Notes under the pieces: model-generated
Told to the model about the DNA's origin: nothing
Seen by the model: only the letters and a program-made list of their open reading frames with translations
Databases searched by the model: none
NCBI GenBank assembly: GCA_949825025.1
Contig: OX463786.1
Location: 14,593,309 to 14,657,308, forward strand
Length of the DNA stretch: 64,000 nucleotides
Source of the DNA: Siphlonurus alternatus
Lineage: Eukaryota > Arthropoda > Insecta > Ephemeroptera > Siphlonuridae
Direction of reading: 5' to 3'
Position numbers and translations under genes: made by a program
Shown: positions 12,641-23,939 of the stretch, piece by piece
Layout: every line of letters begins with the position of its first letter
Position numbering within the stretch: the stretch's first letter is position 1

Positions 12641-13978
12641 TCACTCCTCCCCTCTGTGCCCACCCCTTCCTCCACCCCTTCCTCCACCCTTTCTTCCACC
12701 CCCTCTTGGTTTGGGAGTGGTCGGGGGTCGCTCCTTGCCCCCCTTGCGCTTCACTCCTCCCCTCTGTGCCCTCTTCTCACGCACCACGTCATCGTACGAG
12801 TCCTCGGCCACGTCAGACTGCGAGTTTCCCACGTCGAACTGAGGACAAAAACGAGATTAATTTACATTGCCCCTACGACACATGCAACCTGCCTTACTTT
12901 GATGTAAAACAAATTGCCTAACTTCAAGGCAAGCTAAATGCATGTTGTTGATTTTAATCATAAGTTAAAAAAAAAATTTACAGTAATAAATACCCATTGC
13001 AGCACATTTATATATAGCATGCCCTAGTTGAAAAATTACGTCTTTAACTCATCCTTTACACGTCTAAACCTAATCTTATTTCCTCCTCGCTCAAAGAGAT
13101 GATGAAATGGAAACAATATTTTTAAAATTTTATGCTCAATATTAGAAAAGGAGACGTGATCTCGTCTTTTTCCCTCTAAAATGGTACAAAATAGGAGGTA
13201 ATTGGACAGGGAGAGAGCTTAATAGTGAATTTAAGTGAATAAAAGATGGACTTTATTTCAACTTGGTTGATTAAAAATCAAGAGGAAGGGCAGGAAAAAA
13301 AGGACGTGCATGGTCAGCATTATAGACATTTCTCCTCATTATTAAATGTTGATATCATGCCCCCCTTTATTTTATATGCCTGATTGATGTCGATACTCAC
13401 ATTATCGTCATCTTCAGCAGACGCGTTGCAGATTGTGGCCACCAGGACGGCAAGCGCCTGAACAAAACATCAGGTATTGTAAATGAATAAAGGAAGGAAA
13501 ATTAATCAGGTGTAAAAGATTAATGAGTAGGGAGTTTAAAGAGATTTCAGTCTTAAATTTAGTTAAATTTTAAAATAAAAATAATAAATTATTATACATA
13601 ACTAGTAGTATACTAAATTACGTTTTTAATGAATTTTTTAATGTTGGTTTTTAATGCTTTAGTGAATGTAAAAATAGTTTTACAAATAACTTATTATAAT
13701 CACTTTATATATTTTATATAATATAATATATATATGTATATTATCAGTTTATTCGAAGACAATCTTCTTCCATTTCCGATAAGGTTTAAATTTACTGTTA
13801 ATCAGATGAAAAACAAACCTTATTGAAAATGGATGTAGGATTGTGGACGAATTATACTCATGTATACTCACAAGTCAGTAAACTAGTGCGCTCAATTATA
13901 ATCAATAAAATTTTAATGAAGATTCAATAATTTCCATATATTTGATATGCTTACCAGAAATGCGAACAACAGCTTCAT
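12641..13978 (-). CDS. Gly/Lys/Arg-rich secreted cationic peptide, gene 2, with frameshifting internal duplication
   Basis: Exons 13955-13978, 13401-13457 and 12641-12838 (minus strand) join in phase 0 to 92 aa. The signal peptide MKLLFAFLALAVLVATICNA is followed by an acidic propiece (EDDDN, then FDVGNSQSDVAEDSYDD). VVREKR at 45-50 is the likely convertase site. The 42-residue mature part is strongly basic and Gly-rich: AQRGGVKRKGGKERPPTT, then GGGRKGGG and RGGGRGG blocks, ending HRGEE. The last part is odd. A segment of about 60 bases is present twice in the exon region, 110 bases apart (about 12600-12652 and 12720-12773). Because 110 is not a multiple of 3, the second copy is read out of frame and gives an early stop compared with gene 4. 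No enzyme domain. The role is inferred as antimicrobial; a bacterial-binding or structural Gly-rich role is also possible. Confidence 0.8.
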
Positions 13979-14060
13979 GATGAGGTCTCAGAAGGCTTTG
14001 AGTGTCGAGGTGTGTCTGAAGGGTCGCTATATCTAGTCAAGTTGGCGGGAAATAACTACC
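13979..14060 (-). promoter_or_regulatory. Conserved proximal promoter of peptide gene 2
   Basis: On the minus strand it reads GTTATTTCCCGCCAACTTG, then ACTAGATATAGCGACC, then CTTCAGACACACCTCGACAC, up to the ATG. It is almost identical before gene 3, close before gene 4, and shares the TATAGCGACCCTTCAGA core with gene 1. Similarity among genes 2-4 continues about 100 bases further upstream. Confidence 0.65.
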
Positions 14061-14214
14061 TATGAAGAAATATTTTAACTAGTTTGTTGTTTTGACAAAA
14101 ACCTCAGTATCCTGAACCAAAAACAAAATATTTCAAAATAAAAAGACAGAAAAAAAAATCCGGCACGTGTACTGTTTAAATTGTGTTGCAATATAATTTG
14201 AATATATTTTTTAT

Positions 14215-14538
14215 CATTATTTCATTAAACCACCTCCTTCCTTGCCATCCATTGACGTTTGACAACGGCAAAATGTGTCAAAATATCAACAACAAAATAA
14301 TTTCACAATGAGGATTATCCAACCGCGGCGACCAAACATTGTTTGTTTATTTTGGAAATAGATGGTATCCTTTTTCTATGTGACGTTCGCCACGGATAGA
14401 TATAGGCGTTTCCTGTCACCATTGAAGTATCTATTTTTCTGGACAAAAAATATTTTATTTTTTTGTTAGGAATTTTATTTTTTATAATTTCATTTTAATT
14501 TATTGGAGTAAAAATTATAAGAATATATTATACAAACA

Positions 14539-14571
<33 letters not shown>

Positions 14572-15085
14572 TGTTTATTGGGTTAAGAAATACATAAAAT
14601 AGGAGGGAAAGACAAGAAAAAAAAAGAATAAATAACCCAAATGGTGGATTGAAAAAGGCAAATGCCCATTCACAATGTGATCAACCACCAAAAATATTTA
14701 GAAATTATTGCTGGATAATGATAATGGACAACATGCATGAAAACCCTTCAGCGCTCACCGTCGCGACCCTCCTACTCACCGGGGCTTCACAATATATTAT
14801 ACCAACAATAAATTTTTAACAAAAGTTAAAATATTATTTGGATACAAAAACAAACAAAAAGCTACAAAAACAGATTGCTTCATTGTCAAAAGAAAACGCC
14901 CATCCGTTTGCGAGTGTCAGATAAAAAAAAAGGAAACTCATGCACGATTGTCAAATAAACAATGTTTGGTCGCCGCTCCTAGCTTTTTGTGAAATTATTT
15001 TGTTTTTTATGATATTTTTACTACTTTTTTTTTTTTTTTTTTTTTTGTTGCCAAGCGCCAATGGGCCAAGGAAGGAGAGGTGATC
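14215..15085. repeat. Foldback pair of the cluster-associated upstream repeat
   Basis: A block of about 200 bases at 14215-14425 (minus) is repeated in inverse orientation at about 14880-15085 (plus). Shared landmarks are GGAAACGCC, AAACAATGTTTGGTCGCCGC, GTGAAATTATTTTGTT and GGAAGGAGGT. The centre contains (AAT)n at 14541-14571. Further plus-strand copies lie at 18890-18995 and 21570-21775, each upstream of a peptide gene. It is either a transposon or part of the duplicated gene unit. Confidence 0.65.
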
Positions 15086-16153
15086 AAAATTATGACGATT
15101 AGTTAACTAATCTTGCCATGCATTTTCAAAAATAAACTTTACTGCCCTGATTTCCAGAATTTTGCAAGGAATTTTAAACTTTAGTATAGCTGTACCTCAG
15201 ATACTGTATAGCATACATAGTTAAAATTTATAATGAAAAAAAAAAATCTTCTTTGCATAGGTGCAGTACTTAAATATTTTCTATATAGATCTATGGTTGG
15301 TTGGTTGGTATTTTGGGGCAATTGACACATTTTGTGATCATGTATGCCCCCACCTCTATATAGATCTGTACCCCAATATAACTAGATATTTACCATCAAA
15401 ATGTTTATCACATTATAATTTTATAATTGATGGTAATGACAGTTAAATATTTAGATTCCTATCATTAATTCATTCATTTAGTATAAATAATACCTTTGTT
15501 TAATAATATTAATTGATGTTATTTGCATTTAGCCAAACTTTAACCATCACTGCATGTTCACATATTACTACATTTATATTTATTATAATATTATATTGTA
15601 CATTAAACTTCTCACCTCTGAAAATTTCATTTTTTTTTTTTTTATTTGTTTGTTCAAAAAAAAAAAAAAAAACACATTATTTTACAAATATTAAATTATA
15701 TAAGTTACACAAATAATTGGATAATAATATAGACTCCAAGAGTTTAGAAAACTCATGTTGGGGAAACGTCATTAGTTTATTTGTGGCAAAGATGGCAAGA
15801 TAATTAAAATTTAATTAAATTCATTCTCAGAATACAAGCATGAGGTCAATCGTTAAAGAAATTTTAATTAATTAAGACTTAATAAAAAAACAGTTTCAAG
15901 TAAGATATTTTATTGTATTTCTATCACATTTCTATAACAGATATATGTAAATGAGCAAATGACAAAATATACTCTTTTTTTTTTTTAAGGAGTGAAAACC
16001 GATTTAATTTTACTCTTTCAGTCACTCTTATGCTTAAAAATAGGTTTAGGTTCTCATGCAGGTGAAAAGATTATAATTAATGAATATTCTTTAATGATAT
16101 CTTATAAAGCGATTATATTTTATTGCATTGCAGATTTTTTTTATATTTCTTGA
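15086..16153. other. Intergenic between peptide genes 2 and 3
   Basis: AT-rich, with no exon recognised and long T and A homopolymers. The segment near 15980-16130 resembles the 3' flanks of the other minus-strand peptide genes. A TTTATT (AATAAA on minus) at 16118-16123 is a possible poly(A) signal for gene 3, 31 bases after its stop. Confidence 0.4.
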
Positions 16154-17750
16154 TCATTTGCCCCTTCCACAATTTCCTTCTCTTTTTACCCCGATACACC
16201 CTCCTTGCTTGGGTCTGCGGGTGGTCTGGGGTGGCTTATACCCTCCCCTCCGCCCCCTCTTCTCACGCACCACGTTATCGTCCTCCGCCACGTCAGACTC
16301 GGAGTTTCCCACGTCGAACTGGGGAGTACAAAAACGAGATTAATGTTTACGAAGATTTAAACCTACGACACTTGCAATTTAATTTTTCTTTACCTTGATG
16401 ATAAACACTTAATATGCTGGTTTTAAAGACCTTTATGGAAAGTGATGTGAAGTGGGTCGAGAAAAGCGCACTTGCTTCAATATCGTATGGCGGCCATGTT
16501 GGCGATAAAATTGTTCCCCGCAAGGCGAAGAAATCCCGAGCCTCTGATTGACTGCGGTATGCGATTTTCTTACTTTCCCCGCTCTGGTATTGATAACCAT
16601 GCTGGAGAAATAATCGCTCCCCGCCGCGCGTAAAACGATTTTCCCTCGCCAACATGGCTACCATACGATTTTGAAGCAAGTGCGCTTTTCTCGCTCCGCT
16701 TGACGTCGCTCCATGGAAAAGCACCTTAACATTGATACTATAAACAAGTTTTCTTATCATAACTTCAAGGCGAGATGACCAGCATTATTTGATCCTATAT
16801 GAACTCTCTTACTACCATATATATTAGAACATATAATTAAAGTTAACAGCAGGTATATATGTTATAATATTGATTTTAATCAATGTTGGAAGTTATTTGG
16901 CATGAAAAAAAAATATAGTTGTTTTGGATATCCATATATTGCACATGCATGAATAAAAATCAGGAAAAAGGCAATGCACGTTCATCCCTGTTGTTTTTTT
17001 TTTTTGTTTTTTTTTTTTTTTTTTTTACTAACAATCAGTGCTGAAGCAATCCTCCTATTAATAAATGTCGATCTTATGCCTCCCTTTCTCCTTGATTTTA
17101 TGTGCCTGATTGATGCCGATACTCACATTCTCGTCATCTTCAGCAGACACGTTGCAGATTGTTGCCACCAGGACGGCAAGCGCCTGAACAAAACATCAGA
17201 TATTGTTAATTAAGAAATGGAAGGAAAATAATTAATTTTATTATAAAATATAAATTAATATATAATATAAATGCTTGACTCGGTATCAAGGAATTTTCAA
17301 CACATAGTAAATACTAAATATAAATCGTATGAATTAATTAAATTTCCAAACTGAACTATTTCTTGACCGCTATAATACATACTATTTGATTTTATATATT
17401 ATTGTACAACTTAAAAAATAAAATAAACTCTACATAAGAAGGACGGTTTAAAATATAAAAATTATCTTAAAAATAACTTATTTATATACAATTACATAAA
17501 TTTAATTCGGTAAATAAAGCTATACTAGAGTTATAGGGAGTTCCAAAAAGATCTTCCATTAATTTCCGACAAAGTTTATATTTTACTGTTAATCACTTAA
17601 TCAGATCAAAAACAAACTTTCTTGAAAATAGATGTAGGGCCGTTTGGATAAAGCCGATTAAGTAGTGTAGTAATGTATATTCAATTAAGCAATATACATT
17701 ACTTTTGAAGAAGATTTAATATTTACCAGAAATGCGAACAACAGCTTCAT
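16154..17750 (-). CDS. Two-cysteine cationic secreted peptide, gene 3
   Basis: Exons 17727-17750, 17127-17183 and 16154-16318 (minus) join in phase 0 to 81 aa. The signal peptide MKLLFAFLALAVLVATICNV differs from that of gene 2 at one residue and matches gene 4. The acidic propiece EDDEN-FDVGNSESDVAEDDN ends at VVREKR (43-48). The 33-residue mature part is basic (GRRGGYKPPQTTRRPKQGG, then CIGVKREGNCGRGK). Unlike genes 2 and 4 it has two Cys nine residues apart, which could close one disulfide ring; it is also less Gly-rich and contains a PPQTTRRP stretch. Intron 2 carries a Harbinger-like element at 16426-16726. The propiece and promoter place it in the same family as its neighbours. An antimicrobial function is inferred from charge, size and processing plan. 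Confidence 0.8.
16426..16726. mobile_element. Harbinger-like foldback element in intron 2 of peptide gene 3
   Basis: The arms carry GAGAAAAGCGCACTTGCTTC and its inverse, and CCATGTTGGCGA with CGCCAACATGG; the right end GGAAAAGCACCT matches the ends of the element at 11036-11222. It looks like a longer member of that family, with the left end more degraded. No ORF of note. Confidence 0.6.
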
Positions 17751-17835
17751 GATGAGGTCTCAGAAGGCTTTGAGTGTCGAAGTGTGTCTGAAGGGTCGCT
17801 ATATCTAGTCAAGTTGGAGGGAAATAACTACCTAT
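17751..17835 (-). promoter_or_regulatory. Conserved proximal promoter of peptide gene 3
   Basis: Same order of blocks as before gene 2: GTTATTTCCC, CAACTTGACTAG, TATAGCGACCCTTCAGA, then the leader ending GACCTCATC before the ATG. Only a few substitutions separate the two. Confidence 0.65.
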
Positions 17836-19382
17836 GATGAAATAAATGAAATTGTTTGTTGTTTTGCCATGGATAAACCTCAATATCCTGAACCAAAAAC
17901 AAAATTTGAAAACAGACAAAACAAATGCAGCACGTGTACTATTTAAATTAAGTTGTAATTTATGTGAAGATGTTATTTTTATATATTTTTGCAGCATAAA
18001 TGCATCGATACAATTAAAAAAATTATAAAAATTGCGTTTACATTGTATTTCTTTTGCATAACATTATTAATAGTCGAATATTTTCTACAACCACGAGAAA
18101 TATAATTATAATACTGTGAATTATGTGAACTACATTTTTTTTAACAGAAACTCACTATATAAGATAATTTATACACATGGCAAAATCATGTCTGTTTTAT
18201 TTTATTTTATTTTATTTATTTTTTTACAAGGATACATCCCTAAGAGCTTACAGCTCGCGGCGGGGTAATGGGTAGGTAGGGAGCGGATGGTGGCCACGGC
18301 CTGTTTCGCGTCCCAGAATTTGCTGAGGTGAGACTAAGGGAACTGTGGAAAGCCTGTCCACACACAAGTGTTATCACTGCACTGGTTTGAGAGCGAAATT
18401 AATTTACCCCAGAGAGGGAGCTTCGTGATTTTTTCTTGAAAAGGTCACCCATCCAAGTACTAACCACGCTTATCGTTGCTTAACTTCGGTGATCTAACGA
18501 GAACCGGCCAATGCACTGCACCACGCTCGACCTCTTAACAAACATTGTCGAAACTTTACTTAAGTACTTTACTTATAGCAAAAAAAATATTTAAATTTAT
18601 TAATATAAATTACAATAATTATATATAAATTAAATATTATATTAAACTGTTGATTTTTTTATTACTCTTTATATTCTTTTTTTATATAAAAAATTTCAGG
18701 CACAGTGACAAACTGGGAGTTTTCTAAATAATTAACGGATTATTAACCATTATTATTATTTATTTCATTATTCCAACATTTGGTTGTTATATATTTTATG
18801 AATTATTATATAATTTCAATTCTAGTTTATTAAATTATATCTACCAAAAAATTGTAACAAAATTTAAAATATTTTTTGGTTACAAAAAGACACAAAAATA
18901 GATTGCTTTATTGGCGACAGGAGACGCCTATCTGTGGTGAGCGTCAAATTAATAAGGAAACCATTATATTTCTAAATAAATATACAATGTTTGTAAAATG
19001 CAAAGTACTGTTTTTATTTTTAATGGCATGCTAATTTAACAATCAATAAGACACTTTTATTATTATAAAAATTACAAATTGTGCATTTTTACGAAAAATT
19101 CATTAAATAATATTTAAAAAAAATTCAACTAATTAAGAAATAATGAAACATGTTTTCAATTCAAATATTATTTTATTGCAATGGTAATGGTAATTAACTA
19201 TAAAAGAATTCATATTTTTTTACTTGACTGAACACCGATTTTTGGTACATTTCATTCATTCGTGTCATGATAAAAAATAGGTTTAGTTTCTCAAAAGGTA
19301 AGATAATTAATAATATTTTAAGGTACATCTTATACGAAGATTATTTTATGGCGCAGTGTCGATTACGGTCGTCATTGTTTGA
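17836..19382. other. Intergenic between peptide genes 3 and 4
   Basis: No gene is seen. Similarity to the gene 2 and gene 4 upstream regions continues to about 17960. A minus-strand 5S-derived SINE lies at 18215-18534 and a partial cluster-associated upstream repeat at 18890-18995. The rest is AT-rich. Confidence 0.5.
18215..18534 (-). mobile_element. 5S-rRNA-derived SINE, minus-strand copy
   Basis: Read on minus, the head at 18443-18533 follows eukaryotic 5S rRNA (CCGGTTCTCGTTAGATCACC, GAAGTTAAGCAACG, TTAGTACTTGGATGGGTGAC). It is followed by the shared body and an A/T-rich tail. It shares body blocks (CTCAGCAAATTCTGGGACGC, CCGCCGCGAGCTGTAAGCTC) with the copy at 45393-45789. Confidence 0.75.
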
Positions 19383-20622
19383 TCATTCGCCCTTTCCCTT
19401 TCCACCCCCTCCTTGCTTGGGTGGTTTGCGGGTGGTCGCGGGTCGCTCCTTGCCTCCCTTGCGCTTCACTCCTCCCCTCTGTGCCCTCTTCTCACGCACC
19501 ACGTCATCGTACGAGTCCTCGGCCACGTCAGACTGCGAGTTTCCCACGTCGAACTGATGACAAAAACGAGATTAATTTACATTGCCCCTACGACACATGC
19601 AACCTGCCTTACTTTGATGTAAAACAAGTTGCCTAACTTCAAGGCAATATGAACAACAAACTACATCATTGATGTACAATGATATTTCTAAGAAAAAAAA
19701 AGCCTTTTTGAATTTGCATTTTTACAGTATAATATGTATATTATTATAGTATCATGTATTTGGATTTTTGTTTAAATTTAACATGTAAACATATATTATT
19801 ATATTAAAATACTGATTTTAAGTCTTGTTGGAATTAAGTTATTCTGCATGAAAACAAAGAATATTTTACTATTGTTACTAATTGCAGCACAAGAGTAGCA
19901 ATAAGCTAAAGAGGATAAAATTAAAGCCATGCATGTTCATCCCTAATAATTTGTATATATTAGTAAAAATCTGGATTGTAGCCATCACTTCATTTTTGAA
20001 TATTTACCCCTGATATTTTTTATGTGCCTGATTGATGTCGATACTCACATTCTCGTCATCTTCAGCAGACACGTTGCAGATTGTGGCCACCAGGACGGCA
20101 AGCGCCTGAATAAAACATCAAATATTGTAAATTAAGAAAAAGGAAGGCAAATTAATTAAGTGCAATTGTAAGAATTTGACTCGGGATCAAAGATTAGTCG
20201 TATAGTAAGTGTCCCGATTATAAGAATAAATAAACTTTTCACAACCTATCTTACCTATATTTATTGACAGTTGCATATTAAATTACCACAGTATAATAGA
20301 AATAATATAAATTAAAGAAATTATATTCTTATATAAATTAATGAATTTAAATTCTGTTCTAAAGAAAAATTAATGATAACCAAGACTCGTTTTATAATGT
20401 ATACATTTTAGATTACGGCCTTTTAACGTCTAATATAGTATATAATCAGATGAATGTTTAATTGTTAAATTAAGTTTCTAGTTCCATAGAAAATATTTGT
20501 ATTCTACTGATAAACAGACCAACAATTAACAAATTTCATGAAAATATTTTCAATGAAGGTTCAATAATTTCCATGCATGTTGTTGATAATATACTCACCA
20601 GAAATGCGAACAACAGTTTCAT
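19383..20622 (-). CDS. Gly/Lys-rich secreted cationic peptide, gene 4
   Basis: Exons 20599-20622, 20049-20105 and 19383-19553 (minus) join in phase 0 to 83 aa. The signal peptide MKLLFAFLALAVLVATICNV and the propiece up to VVREKR (45-50) are practically those of gene 2. The 33-residue mature part starts AQRGGVKRKGGKERPATT and ends KPPKQGGGGKGKGE. It has no Cys and is rich in Lys, Gly and Arg. Exon 3 is closely similar to that of gene 2 but without the 110-base internal duplication, so this is probably nearer the ancestral form. The promoter copy has changes in the core (TATAGCGAGCTTTCAGA), which could alter expression relative to genes 2 and 3. TTTATT at 19172-19177 may be the poly(A) signal. 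The function is inferred to be antimicrobial. Confidence 0.8.
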
Positions 20623-20705
20623 GATGAGATCTCAGAAGGCTTTGAGTGTCGAGGTGTCTGAAAGCTCGCTATATGTAGTCAAGTTGGCGGGAAATAACTA
20701 CCTAT
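20623..20705 (-). promoter_or_regulatory. Conserved proximal promoter of peptide gene 4, diverged core
   Basis: The upstream GTTATTTCCCGCCAACTTG block is intact. The core has substitutions (GCGAGCTTTCAGA instead of GCGACCCTTCAGA) and a 2-base deletion in the leader compared with gene 2. Confidence 0.6.
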
Positions 20706-23700
20706 GAAGAAATATTTTAACTAGTTTGTTGTTTTGACAAAAACCTCAATATCCTGAACCAAAAACAAAATATTTCAAAATAAAAAAACAGACAAAAAAA
20801 TATCCGGTATAGTTCTAACTATCATGATCTGGTTTATATTTTAAATTGTTTTGCAATATATTTTAAATTTGATGATATTATTTACTTTTTTGTCGTGGTG
20901 GCCTGTTTACACTCTTCCCCTGTAAAGTATGCTGCTTGCGTTTTACTCATGTAAGCGCCTTGTGTTGACAAAAACAGTCGGAAGTTTAATTAATATAATT
21001 GCGAAGGACTATATTAATAATGAATATTAAATGAACCCGTTTATTTTTCATTACACCGTCAATTGTTTATAAACTTTTTATAAAAGATATCGAAGAGTGA
21101 GGAAATTTCTCACTATTATAGAGAAAACTTGTATGTCATATATAAATATACGTGATGCAGTCGTATACGTATCATATTATTTATAATAATTATAATATAA
21201 TTATGATCTATATATTATACTCATCTTTACTCATGCAGTAATAAAAAAAAGTTAAAGGATTCCTATATAGTTTTTAAACATTTTTAGCTTATATTCAATT
21301 CTATTATAGTTATAATATAATATGATTGTATTACAAGGACTATAACAAAAAAGAGCAATTTTACTAAAATTTATAAATTGTATCTTCTTTAGGCATAAAT
21401 AATATGAACTATTGTTTCGTTTTGTTTTATAATTATGCATAAAAATATTATAATACGTAAACTACAATCATTATGTTAAATATCGAAAGTTAAAATAAAG
21501 GATTTTTATTTCAACAAAATTTTAAAAAATTTTGGCTACAATAAAAAAACAAAAAGCCACAGAAATAGATACTTCATTGGAGACAGGAAACGCCAATCTG
21601 TGGTGAGCGTTAGATAGAAAAAGGAAACCATCTATCTCCAAAAAATAAACAGACAATGTTTGGTCGCTGCGGTTAAATCCTCCTAATTGTGAAATTATTT
21701 TGTTTTTGATGATATTTTGACACGTTTTGCTGTTGCCAAACGCCAAAGGATGGCAAGGAAGGAGGTTAAATTTAAGTCGAAATTAATTATCAAAGAAATT
21801 GTTTCACTCTTTTTTCATAACATAATGTATAATAAACATAAATTAGTATATTTATGTTATTAAATTCCAACTAAAATATATATAATATATATACACTTTT
21901 GAACAATTAGAAAAGCAAATAAAAAATATGTAAGTTAGCTAGTACTTTCATTTAATTTTGTAGCATTGATTTTAAAATTTTAAGCAACCTACAGGATTTT
22001 TTTATTGCATAATAGGAATTACAAAATTCAACTAACGATATTTTTATTTTTTTCAATATATTTTTCTGAATTTTTAATTAATATATTGAATGTTTGCCTA
22101 CACCACGTGAGGGCGATTTATATTATAGGCTCCATAATTTTATTATAATTATTAAAACGTCTCCAGGAGACATGGCCGAAATTTCAATAAGAAAATTATT
22201 TTAACACTCAGAAAAATCTGGAAGAAAAGCAGTGTTTTAAATTTAATTTGTTTCTTCTATTTATTCATGTAAATAATATTTTTCATGGTTATTGTACAAT
22301 TAATTGGCAAACATATTTTAGCAGACTTTGTAAGAAAAATACTAAACATTATGATATATGTTACAAAACTTAAGATAGATATGTTCATTTTTTTAAACAC
22401 AAGGAATATTTAAAAAAAATAATAAATAAAATATTTATTAGTCTATTACTAAATATGTCTATTACATTATGAGTACATGTTACCTAAAAATAATAAGAAC
22501 CCTTTTTTAATTTATGCTCGAATTTTTTGTTATGATTAAAAAAAAATGTTGTATTTTGTATTTGTAATAAAAAATCCTAAAAATAGGTTATATAAATATT
22601 TGTTTATTTATTTATGGCACAAAAAAGTACAAATTAGTGCTAAATTACTTACATTATGATAGTAGCATATTATATTCACCAACCCAAATTAATGTTGCAT
22701 AAGTAATTATTAACAATCTGAATGTTTCCCATAAGCTAAAAGTAAAAGTGATTTTGATTTAAAATTGATAAAATATCAACAAAAAATAAAAATTCAACAA
22801 AATATACAAGAAAATATGGACTATCAAATACTCAGTATGTGCAGCCTTTCAAAAGAGTACAATCAAAATATGACATGTTTCATTCATGTCTTGTATGTTT
22901 ATTTTACCTGAATTTTTTACATGTAAAATACTTACTTCTTATTTGCTTAATGGTAAGATAATGCCAACAATGTTAAAAAAATATCCCTCACACAAAAATT
23001 CTGAAAAAAATTCAAAATATTCTCCTCTACACCCACTATCAGTAGCTAAAATATCAGGTATGCAAATACGATCTAGTTTGTGAGTTATGAATTTTTAAAG
23101 TTGACTAATTTAACATGGAAGTTACATTTCTCCATGTTAAAGTAGTCAACTTTAAAAATTAAAAAACTAGATCGTATTTGTATACCTGATATTTAAGCTA
23201 CTGATAGGGGATGTAGAGGAGAACATTTTATTTTTTTTTCAGAATTTTTGTATTAGGGATTTTTTTTTTTAACATTGGTGGCGTTATCTTACCCTTAACT
23301 GGTTGAATTTGGGAATAATTGACACATTATTGTATGTCCCACAATCCTAATTTAAGAGCAGGTCCATTAGATTAGAATGAAAATTATAATAAAAAAAAAA
23401 AAAAATTAAAACTTTTAAGACTTGCAGGTATTATCATTTTAAATCATTAGAAAAATTTGCGTCATTTGTTGCCCAGAAAAACAAACATAATCGTATCATT
23501 GATGTATTTGAACATTGCATTATAATTTATAACGCTATTGAGAGAAATTTTCCAAGACGTCTGAGACTTAATTCTTACTACGTTCCAGGTTAAGACATAT
23601 TTAATTTGATCATTTTCAAATTAATCAATTTTATGTGTAATATATTTAATAATGTGGCACATATTTTTTAAAAAATTTACATAACAAAATTCAATTTACA

Positions 23701-23939
23701 TGAAAAAAAATAGTGACTGTAATTTTTTTATTTAATGTGAACAGATAATTTTGGATCTTTCTTACTCCTTCAGTACAAAAATTCCCCCCCCCCCCTATCA
23801 TTTTTTTTATTGAACACAGACAATACAGAAACTTTCCCTCCTCAATACAACAAAAATAATAATGATATGGGAGCAGCTTCTTCTAAATTTTCTGTTGGTG
23901 CTGCCTCTAGTGTCAGAGACTGGAACTTGACTGTTGCTA
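20706..23939. other. Intergenic between the peptide cluster and the aminopeptidase gene
   Basis: No gene is recognised. It has the cluster-associated upstream repeat at 21570-21775, a TTAA-flanked MITE at 22951-23294, and AT-rich sequence. On the minus strand, AATAAA (TTTATT at 23806-23811) lies 129 bases past the aminopeptidase stop and is its likely poly(A) signal. Confidence 0.5.
22951..23294. mobile_element. TTAA-flanked MITE, copy 1 (piggyBac-like)
   Basis: Flanked by TTAA at 22947-22950 and 23295-23298. The ends are TGGTAAGATAATGCCAACAA on the left and, inverted, GGGTAAGATAACGCCACCAA on the right, and the two halves are imperfect inverted copies for almost the full length. The same terminal GGTAAGATAA and TTAA duplication occur at 24898-25273. 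The TTAA specificity suggests a piggyBac- or Kolobok-mobilised family. Confidence 0.75.

Noticed and set aside
12532..12921. Pro-rich open frames on the plus strand (PPLPPPLLPP)
   Set aside because: They are antisense to exon 3 of peptide gene 2; the minus-strand frame has matching splice sites, signal exons and paralogs.
14541..14571. CRISPR-like short regular repeats
   Set aside because: It is a simple AAT microsatellite with no spacers; no CRISPR array is present in the window.
18443..18533. 5S rRNA gene
   Set aside because: The head matches 5S, but the 3' part is replaced by the SINE body shared with other copies.
19379..19636. Open frames on the plus strand over peptide gene 4
   Set aside because: Antisense shadow of exon 3 of that gene.
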